This document shows, piece after piece, positions 45,009 to 54,075 of a stretch of DNA of 64,000 bases. The notes under the pieces were generated by a model, which saw only the letters and a list, made by a program, of their open reading frames with translations, ran no database searches and had not been told where the DNA came from. How positions within the stretch are numbered: position 1 is the stretch's first letter; the number at the start of each line of letters is the position of its first letter. The position numbers and the translations under genes were made by a program. The DNA comes from Pedobacter sp. ok626 (GTDB taxonomy: Bacteria > Bacteroidota > Bacteroidia > Sphingobacteriales > Sphingobacteriaceae), in the NCBI RefSeq assembly GCF_900100435.1, contig NZ_FNEX01000021.1, positions 1-64,000 of the forward strand. The letters are read 5' to 3'.

Positions 45009-46061
45009 TTATGCGAGTAGGCTAAAATAGAAGCAAGAACCTTGGTTTATTGCCGATTCGGCCCAAACGGTTCCATTGTGTCTGTCTATTATTTTTTGCA
45101 CAATGGCAAGACCAATGCCTGTGCCCTCAAATTCTTCCTGGGAATGCAGTCGCTGAAAAACCCCGAAAAGTTTATCATAATATTGCATGTCAAATCCAGC
45201 GCCTTCATCTTTTATATAATATACAATGAGATTGTCTTTTTGATAAGCACCAATCTCGATACTCGTTTTTTCTTTATGTTTTGAATATTTAACGGCATTG
45301 GAAATTAGGTTGACCCATACCTGTTTAATCAGAGACTTATCTCCTTTAGCATGTGGAAGTACACCTACATTAAATTCAGGTATGTTTTCGTAGTCCTCAA
45401 ATAACAATTCTTCCTGTACCAGCTTTACAAGATCAGCCATATTAATTTCTGAAACAGTTACCTGTTTTCTTCCCAGTTTGGAAAATGCAAGTAAGTCATC
45501 AATCAATTCGCCCATTTTTTTAGAGTTGTTAATAATGGATTGAAGGGTTTTTATCCCATCTGAATCTAGCTTTTCGGCATAATCTTCTACCAGAATCCTT
45601 GTATAGCCGTTTATTGCCCTGATTGGGGCACGTAAATCATGTGATACAGAATAGGAAAAGGATTCTAATTCTTTATTTACCGATTCTAATTGAGCCGTTC
45701 GTTCAATTACTTTTTGCTCTAATTCATCGTTTAATTTGCGAATATCATCTTCGGCATTTTTAAGTTCCCTGTTGGCGATGATTAATTCTTCAGCTCTTTT
45801 TTCTTTTTCTTTGTTTTGAAAAGCCAGCTCCTTATTAGCAATGATCAATTCTTCCGCTCTATTCTCTTTCTCCTTATTTTGGAAAATCAGCTCTTTATTC
45901 GCAATCACTAATTCCTCAGCTCTTTTTTCCTTCTCTTCATTTTGGAAAACCAACTCCTTATTTGCAATGACTAATTCTGCCGCCCGGTCTTCTTTTTCCT
46001 GGAGTTGGAATGCAATCTCTCTATTGGCAATAATTAATTCATCAGAATCGTTTTTTTTCAT
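45009..46061 (-). CDS. Soluble histidine kinase with five 21-residue coiled-coil repeats
   Basis: A 350-residue protein. Residues 8-112 are five 21-residue repeats (ELIIANKELAFQNKEKEKRAE and variants), a long coiled coil. DHp and catalytic domains follow, with the phospho-His at H141 (SYSVSHDLRAPIRAI), then NLISNAVKYSKH, KDEGAGFD and GTGIGLAIVQKI. It has no membrane segment or sensor domain, so it is cytoplasmic and may read another protein. It is first in a three-gene cluster with the Rcp1-like regulator and the receiver-PAS-kinase. Confidence 0.9.
   Translation of the reverse strand: MKKNDSDELIIANREIAFQLQEKEDRAAELVIANKELVFQNEEKEKRAEELVIANKELIFQNKEKENRAEELIIANKELAFQNKEKEKRAEELIIANRELKNAEDDIRKLNDELEQKVIERTAQLESVNKELESFSYSVSHDLRAPIRAINGYTRILVEDYAEKLDSDGIKTLQSIINNSKKMGELIDDLLAFSKLGRKQVTVSEINMADLVKLVQEELLFEDYENIPEFNVGVLPHAKGDKSLIKQVWVNLISNAVKYSKHKEKTSIEIGAYQKDNLIVYYIKDEGAGFDMQYYDKLFGVFQRLHSQEEFEGTGIGLAIVQKIIDRHNGTVWAESAINQGSCFYFSLLA
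45726..46040 (-). repeat. Five in-frame 63-bp repeats encoding the coiled coil
   Basis: Five units encode the 21-residue repeats; four are close and the fifth (ELIIANRELKNAEDD) has drifted. Copy-number change would keep the reading frame. Confidence 0.75.
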
Positions 46062-46282
46062 ATCCTTAACTAAAAGACCATATTTTTAAAGCGGTGGAAA
46101 TAAGCAAAGGGTAATTGGAGTAGGAAGGAAGGTGTTTTCCCTTTGGATTTGCTAAAGCTAACATAATATAATGGAACCTGAGTAAATTGGGGTATAAATC
46201 GTATGGCTTTTTTAAATTTTTTGATTAGAATTAATACTATATTTAGGTTTAGGTAACATATAGCAAATAGTTTTGTGCAGCG
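46062..46282. other. Divergent intergenic region kinase/ECF sigma
   Basis: It contains only the sigma-gene -7 box near its right end and AT-rich sequence. No other element is seen. Confidence 0.55.
46268..46275 (+). promoter_or_regulatory. -7 box (TAGTTTTG) of the ECF sigma gene
   Basis: TAGTTTTG fits TAnnTTTG and ends 7 nt before the ATG at 46283. The -33 region is poor (TTTAG), perhaps because an activator or its own sigma factor is needed. Confidence 0.45.
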
Positions 46283-46831
46283 ATGTTAAACTATATCCAA
46301 AATATAAAAAAGGGCGATCATGTATCTTTTGAAATAGTTTTCAAACTATGTCACAAAAAAGTATATGCATATTTTTTGAAGAAGACGGCTTCTGAAGATC
46401 TTGCTCAGGAACTAACTCAGCTTGCTTTTATAAAATTATGGAATTTTAAGCATACGCTATCGGAAGCGCATGAACTTGACCATCAATTGTTCCGAATAGC
46501 CAAGACCACGCTGCTGGATTATTTTAAAAAGCTGGCAAATGATGAGCGGAATCTTAAACTTTACTATAACAGGATTTCTGAAGAAGCAGACGATCAGAAT
46601 CAAAATTTTGAAACCAACCAGCAATTGGAAGTTGCTTTAAGTCTGCTACCACCTACACGTAAAAAAGTTTTCATATTAAATCGTCTACAGGGATATTCCT
46701 ATAAAGAAATCTCCGAGCAGCTTTCTATTTCTCCCAGAACAGTAGAAAAACATATTTCACTGGCCACAAAGCAGCTGAATGGTTATGCTTATCTCCCAGT
46801 GTTTATCCTTCTTTTTAAATTTCTCCGTTAA
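46283..46831 (+). CDS. ECF-family RNA polymerase sigma-70 factor
   Basis: A 182-residue sigma factor. Region 2 is AQELTQLAFIKLWNF with the hydrophobic core ALDHQLFRIAKTTLLDYFKK; region 4 is LPPTRKKVFILNRLQGYSYKEISEQLSISPRTVEKHIS. It is the first gene of the sigma/anti-sigma/SusC/SusD unit. It is held inactive by the FecR-type anti-sigma factor until a signal from the SusC receptor releases it, and it then transcribes the SusC/SusD genes (known for this arrangement). Confidence 0.92.
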   Translation: MLNYIQNIKKGDHVSFEIVFKLCHKKVYAYFLKKTASEDLAQELTQLAFIKLWNFKHTLSEAHELDHQLFRIAKTTLLDYFKKLANDERNLKLYYNRISEEADDQNQNFETNQQLEVALSLLPPTRKKVFILNRLQGYSYKEISEQLSISPRTVEKHISLATKQLNGYAYLPVFILLFKFLR

Positions 46832-46889
46832 TTTAAAATATATTTTTTGCCCGTTACGGGTTTATCTCTAATTCAATCGTATTAGTAGT

Positions 46890-47915
46890 ATGAGTGTATC
46901 TGATCAGTTGTTAGATAAATATTTTAAAGGACAGTGTAGCCCAGAAGAAAAGCTGCAGGTGTTAGACTATTTGAACAAAGTTGATGAGCTACCAACGCAT
47001 TTGTTAAGTAAAGATGAATGGGATAAGACGGATGATGCGATAATAGATGAGGCAAAAACTGAGGAGATGCTTAATGCGATAAAAAGGCAGACCATCACCA
47101 AGGTTTATCGTTTAAAATGGATAAAAGTTGCAGCTGTGGCGGCAGTTGTTCTGGCAGTGTTGACAGTTACTCTTTTAAATTTAAACAGAACTGCCCTAAA
47201 TACTGTTCTGGCGAAAAATAAGATTTTAAGCATTAAAAAAACAAGCCCAATAAAGTGGAAATCGGTAACGAATTATACAGAGCATAACCAGTTATTTACC
47301 CTGCCTGATAGTTCTATTGTAAAAATATATCCGGGAGCAGAATTGACATATGCTATTCCATTCGTGAAAAATAAGCGAGAAGTGTATTTAAATGGCAAAG
47401 GCTTCTTTCAGGTTACGAAGGACAAGAAACATCCATTTATAGTATATGCTAAAGGTATTTCTACCACTGCTTTGGGGACATCTTTTACGATCACAGCTTT
47501 AGAGAAGAGCAAGTTTATTAAAGTACAGCTGCATACAGGTAAGGTTTGGGTGAAAAATATGGATTCAATGCATCATATTTCGGCATTTAGCAAGATTCTA
47601 TTGCCAGGAAAGGAATTGGTATACAATAGTCTGATCAATAAAGTAAAAGTTTCAGATTTCAAATCTTTATCCATCAAGACGGAAAATGTGTTGAAGGAAT
47701 TAAACTTTACACAGGCCTCTTTAGTTGATGTTTTCGCTAAACTCGAAAAAGAATATAAAGTTAAGATTATTTACGACAGAGCTGATTTGGCCGAGATGTC
47801 GTTTACTGGAAGTTTAAAATTAACGCAATCCATAGATACTATACTAGAAGAAATTGCCGAGTTGAACAAACTAAATCAAATTAAAACAACCGAAGGCTAC
47901 CTGATTAGAAAGTAA
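46890..47915 (+). CDS. FecR-family anti-sigma factor
   Basis: A 341-residue inner-membrane protein. The N-terminal cytoplasmic part (about 1-80) holds the sigma-binding region (DKYFKGQCSPEEKLQVLDYLNK). One membrane helix lies at about 82-104 (VAAVAAVVLAVLTVTLLNL). The periplasmic FecR domain (about 130-225) and the C-terminal DUF4974/STN-like domain (SLVDVFAKLEKEYKVKIIYD) follow. It is 59 bp after the sigma gene and reads the state of the SusC receptor. Confidence 0.9.
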   Translation: MSVSDQLLDKYFKGQCSPEEKLQVLDYLNKVDELPTHLLSKDEWDKTDDAIIDEAKTEEMLNAIKRQTITKVYRLKWIKVAAVAAVVLAVLTVTLLNLNRTALNTVLAKNKILSIKKTSPIKWKSVTNYTEHNQLFTLPDSSIVKIYPGAELTYAIPFVKNKREVYLNGKGFFQVTKDKKHPFIVYAKGISTTALGTSFTITALEKSKFIKVQLHTGKVWVKNMDSMHHISAFSKILLPGKELVYNSLINKVKVSDFKSLSIKTENVLKELNFTQASLVDVFAKLEKEYKVKIIYDRADLAEMSFTGSLKLTQSIDTILEEIAELNKLNQIKTTEGYLIRK

Positions 47916-48003
47916 AACCAGAACCATATTAAAATATACTTAACCTGCAAATAAAAGCGGGAAGGGAATCCTTTTGCCAAAAACCAATCAAATTAAATAG
48001 AAT

Positions 48004-51000
48004 ATGCTTAGAAAATTTACTACACATTTGTTCTTTTGCCTGCTGATGTTATCAGTATCGGCGAAGACCTGGGCTCAAACATCAGAGATCACAGGGATTG
48101 TAAAAGATGAAGCCGGCCAGCCATTACTTGGGGCCTCCATACTTTTACTCAATACAAAAACCAATGAAAAGAAGGGGATCATGGTGAACGGAGAAGGCAA
48201 GTTTTCAATAAAGGGCCTTTCTGCGAACGTACCGTACAGTATCAGTGCTTCATTTATTGGTTACGTTACGAAAACCATTGACAATTATGTGCTCAAAGCC
48301 GGAGAACAGGCGACTCTGCTGATTCAACTCAACCCTGCTTCAACTACCTTAACAGATGTGGTTGTTGTAGGATATGGGAGTCAGAAAAAGAAGGATGTAA
48401 CCACTTCCATCTCCAGTATCAAAGCTGCTGATCTGGAGAACCAACCTATTAGTAATGCGGCCGAGGCCATGGTTGGAAAAATGGCTGGTGTCCAGGTTTC
48501 ACAGGGATCTGGAGCTCCTGGTGGTGCATTATCTATTAAAGTTCGTGGGGTTGGTACCATAACTGCCGGCTCAAATCCATTGTATGTTATTGATGGTGTG
48601 CCTATTTCAAATGATAACATCAATACGCTAAATACAAACGATATTGCATCCATTGAAGTTTTAAAGGATGCCTCATCAGCGGCAATTTACGGCTCAAGGG
48701 GCTCCAATGGTGTGGTCCTGATCACCACAAAGCAAGGCCAGAATGGTGTATCGACTATTAGTGTAAACAGCTATACAGGATGGCAGACACTAGCGCATAA
48801 AATAGATATGATGGATGCTTACCAGTATGCGCAAATGGTGCTGGATTCAAGGAACAATTCTTATACCGATGCGATGGAGGCCATAAATAGAAAGAACGTC
48901 GCGCTTGGCCAACCTGTAGTTGGCTTTAGTGTAAACGACAATAACGGTGTCCGCCTGTTCAATACAGCCAACAATACCAATACGGTAATGCCCTTAGAGG
49001 TTTTGCCATATCTGCAAGGACAGCAGGGCTTAACCAATACCGACTGGCAAGACCAGATCTTTAGAACAGCCCCTATACAAGACCATTCCATTTCTGCAGC
49101 AGGGGGTAGCGAGTTGTTAAAATACTATGCCTCCCTGGAATATTTTAATCAGGATGGAATTATTTTGAACAGTGGTTTCAAACGTTATAGCGGCAGGCTA
49201 AACCTGGAAGGGAAAAAAGGAGTTTTCAAATATGGCGTTAATTTCAGCCCCTCGGTCATCAATGAAAAAAAAGTAAACGCCAATGGTGCCTACAGTGTAA
49301 ATGGCGGAGGTATTGTTGCATCGGCATTACATTACTCACCAATTTTTCCAGTGTATAATGCTGATGGTAGCTACAATTTTGCTCAAAACTCCTGGAGTCC
49401 GGGAACCATTACCACATTGCCAAACAACACAACAGCAAGTGGTAACGGAGAAACACAGGCCTGGAATCCGGTGGCATTGGCGATGTTGCAAAAAGATGAT
49501 GTTGCTGCTACCAGAATGACTGGTAGTGCTTTTCTGGAAGCAGAAGTAGTAAAAAATTTAAAATACAGAATTCAGTTGGGAATTGATCTGTTTAACAGTT
49601 CAGAGGATACTTTCAGGCCATCTATTCTCCCTCAATCCAATACCGCAGGAAATCCATTGTCGGATGCAACAGGTTCTTCCCGCACCATAAAAGAAACCAA
49701 CTGGTTGTTAGAGCAGACTTTAAATTATGCTAAAACGATTGGTGATCATAATATCAATGCTTTAATTGGTTGGTCTACACAAAAAGATGATCTAAGTGGT
49801 AACTATGCTTTTGCTTCTAAAGGTTTCATCAGCGACCAGGTAGAATTTATAAAGGCAGGTATTGTAACGAATGGAACGGGTACCAAAACACAGTGGGCTT
49901 TGGCTTCAGGTATTGCCAGGTTGCAATACAGCTATAAAGGGAAGTACTTATTTACGGGTTCGATAAGGGCTGACGGTTCTTCAAAATTCGGAAGAAATAA
50001 CAAATGGGGATATTTCCCATCTGCCTCTGTTGGTTGGAGATTATCGGAAGAGGAATTTTTGAAGAAGTCGGAAACAATTTCTGATCTGAAGTTAAGGGCT
50101 AGTTATGGTTTAACGGGTAATTTTAATATCCCGAACTATGCTGCATTAGGCACTATGACCAATTATGGATACGTGTTTGGCGGTACAACTCCTGGTGTTA
50201 TTAATGGAGTAGCCCCAATAGCTCAACCGAATGATAATCTGCAATGGGAAAAAACAGCACAGCTAAATCTTGGATTTGATGCCGCTTTTTTCAAAAATCA
50301 GCTTACTTTATCTGTTGATGTTTACAATAGTAACACCAACAACCTGCTACTGGATGTACCAGTACCTATCTCTACCGGTTTTGCTACCGAATTGAAAAAC
50401 ATTGGGAAGGTTAACAATAAGGGAATTGATATTAACTTAGGTACTCAACAGCAATTTGGTGGAGTGAAGTGGACCGCAAGTGGAAACTTTTCTAAAAACA
50501 TAAACAAGGTTGTAGAGTTAGGGCCAGGCAATGCAGATATCATTAAAACAGGTTCTGTAGCCAATGCGTACTTCATCACAAGAGTAGGCGAGCCTATTGG
50601 TTCTTATTATTTGCCGGTAGTTTTAGGCGTGTTTAAAAATCAGGCTGAAGTAAATGCATATCCTCATTACACCGATACTCAGGGTAACTATGACTTGAAT
50701 ACTTCTAAACCGGGCGATTTTAAATTTAAAGATGTGGATGGTGACGGCGTTATTGATTTAACGAAAGATCGGGAGATCGTAGGTAATTACCTACCTAAAT
50801 TTACTTATGGTTTTGCCACTTCAGCGGAGTACAAAGGGGTAGATCTAGGTGTATCTATGCAAGGAGTTTATGGAAATCAGATCCTTAACCTTTCCCGCAG
50901 ATATTTTGCCAATAAGGAAGGAAATATGAATAATATGCTGAGCTCATTGGATCGCTGGATTTCAGAAAGCAATCCGGGCAGTGGCCAGGATGTAAGGGCC

Positions 51001-51297
51001 AACCGTGCAGCTAAGGGCAGTAATGGCACGACATCTACCTGGCATATTGAAGATGGATCTTATTTACGCATCCGTAACATTTCTTTGGGTTATACACTAC
51101 CTGTTGGACTGATTAAGAAAGCATCCTTAACTAAAGTCAGAGTATATGTGTCCATGCAAAATCCTTTTACTTTTACCAAGTACACAGGGTATAATCCGGA
51201 GGTTACCAACCGTTCTGATGCCACTACAAATGGAGAAGATTATGGGGTATATCCAACAGCTAAAACAACATCAATAGGCCTTAACATCACTTTATAA
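48004..51297 (+). CDS. susC: SusC-like TonB-linked outer-membrane protein
   Basis: A 1097-residue receptor with signal peptide (about 24 residues, ending WAQTS). A carboxypeptidase-like domain (about 25-110, EITGIVKDEAGQPLLGASI) precedes the TonB box VVVVGYGSQKKKDVT and the plug (about 125-225), with GSNPLYVIDGVPI and the SIEVLKDASSAAIYGSRGSNGV motif of the family. A long barrel follows, ending in TTSIGLNITL. No extra N-terminal STN domain is visible, although signalling SusCs that contact FecR often carry one. Its partner SusD lies 11 bp downstream. Confidence 0.93.
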   Translation: MLRKFTTHLFFCLLMLSVSAKTWAQTSEITGIVKDEAGQPLLGASILLLNTKTNEKKGIMVNGEGKFSIKGLSANVPYSISASFIGYVTKTIDNYVLKAGEQATLLIQLNPASTTLTDVVVVGYGSQKKKDVTTSISSIKAADLENQPISNAAEAMVGKMAGVQVSQGSGAPGGALSIKVRGVGTITAGSNPLYVIDGVPISNDNINTLNTNDIASIEVLKDASSAAIYGSRGSNGVVLITTKQGQNGVSTISVNSYTGWQTLAHKIDMMDAYQYAQMVLDSRNNSYTDAMEAINRKNVALGQPVVGFSVNDNNGVRLFNTANNTNTVMPLEVLPYLQGQQGLTNTDWQDQIFRTAPIQDHSISAAGGSELLKYYASLEYFNQDGIILNSGFKRYSGRLNLEGKKGVFKYGVNFSPSVINEKKVNANGAYSVNGGGIVASALHYSPIFPVYNADGSYNFAQNSWSPGTITTLPNNTTASGNGETQAWNPVALAMLQKDDVAATRMTGSAFLEAEVVKNLKYRIQLGIDLFNSSEDTFRPSILPQSNTAGNPLSDATGSSRTIKETNWLLEQTLNYAKTIGDHNINALIGWSTQKDDLSGNYAFASKGFISDQVEFIKAGIVTNGTGTKTQWALASGIARLQYSYKGKYLFTGSIRADGSSKFGRNNKWGYFPSASVGWRLSEEEFLKKSETISDLKLRASYGLTGNFNIPNYAALGTMTNYGYVFGGTTPGVINGVAPIAQPNDNLQWEKTAQLNLGFDAAFFKNQLTLSVDVYNSNTNNLLLDVPVPISTGFATELKNIGKVNNKGIDINLGTQQQFGGVKWTASGNFSKNINKVVELGPGNADIIKTGSVANAYFITRVGEPIGSYYLPVVLGVFKNQAEVNAYPHYTDTQGNYDLNTSKPGDFKFKDVDGDGVIDLTKDREIVGNYLPKFTYGFATSAEYKGVDLGVSMQGVYGNQILNLSRRYFANKEGNMNNMLSSLDRWISESNPGSGQDVRANRAAKGSNGTTSTWHIEDGSYLRIRNISLGYTLPVGLIKKASLTKVRVYVSMQNPFTFTKYTGYNPEVTNRSDATTNGEDYGVYPTAKTTSIGLNITL

Positions 51298-51307
51298 AAT
51301 TAGAAAG

Positions 51308-52678
51308 ATGAAAACATTTATCATATCAATCCTTACATGTGGCTTAATGATAACCGCCACATCCTGCAAAAAATTTCTGGACTTAAAGCCGCTTGATTCT
51401 TATACGGAAGACACCTTTTATAATGATGAAAAAGGATTACAAGGAGGCCTGATCAGTTGCTATGATGCTTTGCAAACGGACAGTCTTTATGGAAATAACT
51501 TATTGACCTTGGGCGAACTTAGGGGGGATAACCTGATCGATAATGATCCTGGCTCAGGAGCAGGTGTCCGCAACCAGATTGAAGTGTTTTCCGAAACATC
51601 TGCCAATAGCATTCTTGCAGGAGCCTGGCTTGGAAACTACAGAGCGATTTACCGCTGCAATATCATATTAGATCGGGCACCCGCAATAAGCATGAATGAA
51701 ACTATCAAAAATCAGATCATTGGGCAAGCGAAGTTTATAAGGGCATTAAGTTATTTTAATTTAACCCGTCTTTGGGGTAACGTTCCTTTGGTTTTAAAAG
51801 TTCAAAAAACAGAGGAAGCCAGGCAAAATTCTCGTGCTACAACTGCACAGGTTTACCAGCAGGTAATTGATGATTTAGCGGATGCTGCGGTAAAACTCCC
51901 AACATCCTGGCCAGATGCGCAGCGGGGAAGGGCAACCAGTTATGCAGCGAGCGGTTTATTGGGCAAGGTTTACATATATCAGAAAAAGTTTGATCTGGCA
52001 GTCCCTGCTTTAAGAACCGTTGTGACAGCTATTTATGCCAAAACAATATTGGATACAGTTCCGCAGGCTAAAACTTTCCCTAATAACCTTAAAACAAGCA
52101 AGGATGTCATTTTTGCGGTTCAATATCTACTAGGTGGGGTAAAAGAGTTTGTTCACCAGGATAATCGCTATAGAAATAACAACAACACGAACATCATTAA
52201 CATTCCCCAATCTCTATTTGAAGCTAGTGATAACCGTAAGGCATTGGTTGCTATAACAGGAACAGGTGGCAGGCCAGGGAAATTTAACGCTCCGCAAGTG
52301 AACAATGAAACCAGTGGTGATTTTCCGGTTCTTCGTTGTGCCGAGGTTTTATTGATGTATGCTGAAGCACTTAATGAAACTGCTTATGGAAATGCGGAGG
52401 CTTTTAAAGCACTTAATGCTGTGCGTGAAGTTGCAAAAGCGTCTTTAAAAACTCCAGGAATGCTTACTTCGCAAGCCGAGTTCCGGACCGCTGTATATTT
52501 GGAAAGACGATTAGAGCTGGCTTTGGAAGCGGATCGCTGGTTTGATATTGTGAGAACAAATCAGATGAGTTCAATTTTTCCTGGTATCCCTGCTTTCAGG
52601 AGTATATATCCGGTTCCGCAGGTAGAAATTGACAATATTAACAATAAAAATGGATGGCAAAATACGGGCTATAATTAA
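51308..52678 (+). CDS. susD: SusD/RagB-family nutrient-binding lipoprotein
   Basis: A 456-residue lipoprotein (lipobox TATSC, Cys 20). It has the SusD hallmarks: CKKFLDLKPLDSYTEDTFYND, the helical TPR core with EARQNSRATTAQVYQQVIDDL, and LRCAEVLLMYAEALNETA. It lies as a lid over SusC and captures glycans or peptides outside the cell. No hydrolase gene follows, so the ligand is unknown. The gene is 11 bp after SusC, and a terminator lies at 52695. Confidence 0.92.
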   Translation: MKTFIISILTCGLMITATSCKKFLDLKPLDSYTEDTFYNDEKGLQGGLISCYDALQTDSLYGNNLLTLGELRGDNLIDNDPGSGAGVRNQIEVFSETSANSILAGAWLGNYRAIYRCNIILDRAPAISMNETIKNQIIGQAKFIRALSYFNLTRLWGNVPLVLKVQKTEEARQNSRATTAQVYQQVIDDLADAAVKLPTSWPDAQRGRATSYAASGLLGKVYIYQKKFDLAVPALRTVVTAIYAKTILDTVPQAKTFPNNLKTSKDVIFAVQYLLGGVKEFVHQDNRYRNNNNTNIINIPQSLFEASDNRKALVAITGTGGRPGKFNAPQVNNETSGDFPVLRCAEVLLMYAEALNETAYGNAEAFKALNAVREVAKASLKTPGMLTSQAEFRTAVYLERRLELALEADRWFDIVRTNQMSSIFPGIPAFRSIYPVPQVEIDNINNKNGWQNTGYN

Positions 52679-52694
52679 GCCTGTTTACCAATTT

Positions 52695-52738
52695 GGCCGG
52701 TACCTTGACGTACCGGCCTTTTATTTTTAATATTTTTG
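52695..52738 (+). terminator. Terminator after SusD, overlapping a promoter for the next gene
   Basis: GGCCGGTAC (52695-52703) and GTACCGGCC (52710-52718) form a perfect 9-bp stem, followed by TTTTATTTTT. The box TATTTTTG at 52731-52738 lies next to it and could promote the YdcF-family gene (ATG 52761). Confidence 0.82.
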
Positions 52739-52760
52739 AATTGAATATAAAACACCCTAT

Positions 52761-54011
52761 ATGAGATCTTTCTTCTTTTTGATTTGCTGTTGGTTCTGCA
52801 GCATAAATGTTTGGGCACAAAGTCAGGGGCCAAGCAGGCAGTATGTGCTCCAAAGTACCCATAACGCTGTGCAGTATAAAAACTACTATTTACTTACGCT
52901 GTTACAACAAGATCTGGCTGTAAAAAAGCTTATTCAAAATGATCTTGTGATGAGTGATTTATTTAAAGAGAGGGAAGCAAAAATAACTGATGCACTTAAA
53001 AGTTGTCAGCATAATATAGCCTGTTTCAGCGCTGCTTTTAAGTTTTCTAAAGATGAAATTGCCGCTGTAAGTGAGCGTTTAAGCTTTCTTTTTAAAGAGA
53101 GTAATGCATTAGGAATGATGGTAAAGAATCAGGTTATTCCTTCAGGCTGTTATAACATGTATAGTAATTTGAAACCAATAGATATGTTGCTTAAAGCATG
53201 GGAACAGGACGCTAAGGCAATTAATTTTGCTATTGGGGTATATGTAGAGGGATCAAAACCCAATTACCCGAAAATAGACTCAATAGGGTTCAATGTGAAA
53301 GATAAAAGCTATCCGGAGCTAGTTAATACTAACGCTTTATTAAGTGTGAACACTAAAAATAAACTATTTTTTGAGCCATCTATGCAGTTTGCCTTGGTTG
53401 CTCTGGAAATTAACGAACGGAATGATGCAGCAGATTATGAGCCCATGATGAGCACCGTAAACAAATCAAGTCTTTTGGCCATCAAAAAGACAAACTTTGG
53501 AGCCTATAAATATAGCTTGATATTGGTGCCAGGTGAGGGGCCCGAAGAGCACGATACTGAATTAAGTGCAGGTGGGATGTTGCGCTGTCGCCTTGCTGTA
53601 GAACAGTACCGCAGAGGTGTTGCACCTTTTATTATGGTCTCAGGAGGTAGGGTACATCCTTATAAAACAAAATACAGTGAGGCGCATGAAATGAAAAAGT
53701 TTTTAATACAAACGCTACAGATTCCTGAAAGTGCAATTATTATGGAACCTCATGCCAGGCATACAACCACAAACTTGCGTAATGCAGCCAGAATTATGTT
53801 CCGGTATGGTATGCCTATGGATAAGAAAGCACTTACCGTAACTGTTAAGTCACAAAGTATGTATATCAGTGATGTTATGCCTAAACGCTGCATGAAAGAA
53901 CTTGGGTACGAACCCTATCGGATCGGGGATCGTTTGTCAGATACCGCTCTGGAATTTTATCCAAATGTGATGTCTTTACAAATCGATTATGATGAGCCTA
54001 TGGATCCATAG
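52761..54011 (+). CDS. Exported YdcF/ElyC (DUF218) family protein
   Basis: A 416-residue protein with a signal peptide (about 21 residues, ending VWAQS). The N-terminal part (about 25-240) is helical and unassigned; the DUF218 domain lies at about 250-400, with ILVPGEGPEEHDTELS, MVSGGRVHPYKTKYSEA, MEPHARHTTTNLRNA. This family acts in envelope polymer metabolism in some bacteria. An exported, long form is common in Bacteroidota. A -7 box suggests its own transcript. Confidence 0.8.
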   Translation: MRSFFFLICCWFCSINVWAQSQGPSRQYVLQSTHNAVQYKNYYLLTLLQQDLAVKKLIQNDLVMSDLFKEREAKITDALKSCQHNIACFSAAFKFSKDEIAAVSERLSFLFKESNALGMMVKNQVIPSGCYNMYSNLKPIDMLLKAWEQDAKAINFAIGVYVEGSKPNYPKIDSIGFNVKDKSYPELVNTNALLSVNTKNKLFFEPSMQFALVALEINERNDAADYEPMMSTVNKSSLLAIKKTNFGAYKYSLILVPGEGPEEHDTELSAGGMLRCRLAVEQYRRGVAPFIMVSGGRVHPYKTKYSEAHEMKKFLIQTLQIPESAIIMEPHARHTTTNLRNAARIMFRYGMPMDKKALTVTVKSQSMYISDVMPKRCMKELGYEPYRIGDRLSDTALEFYPNVMSLQIDYDEPMDP

Positions 54012-54075
54012 GTAAAAAATCAAACAATTGTGGCCATGGTTTGTAGTTACTTTTTAGAGAACTAAAGCCCTTACT

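Noticed and set aside
45726..46040. Repeats read as a CRISPR-like array
   Set aside because: The units are contiguous, 63 bp, and encode a coiled coil; there are no spacers or cas genes.
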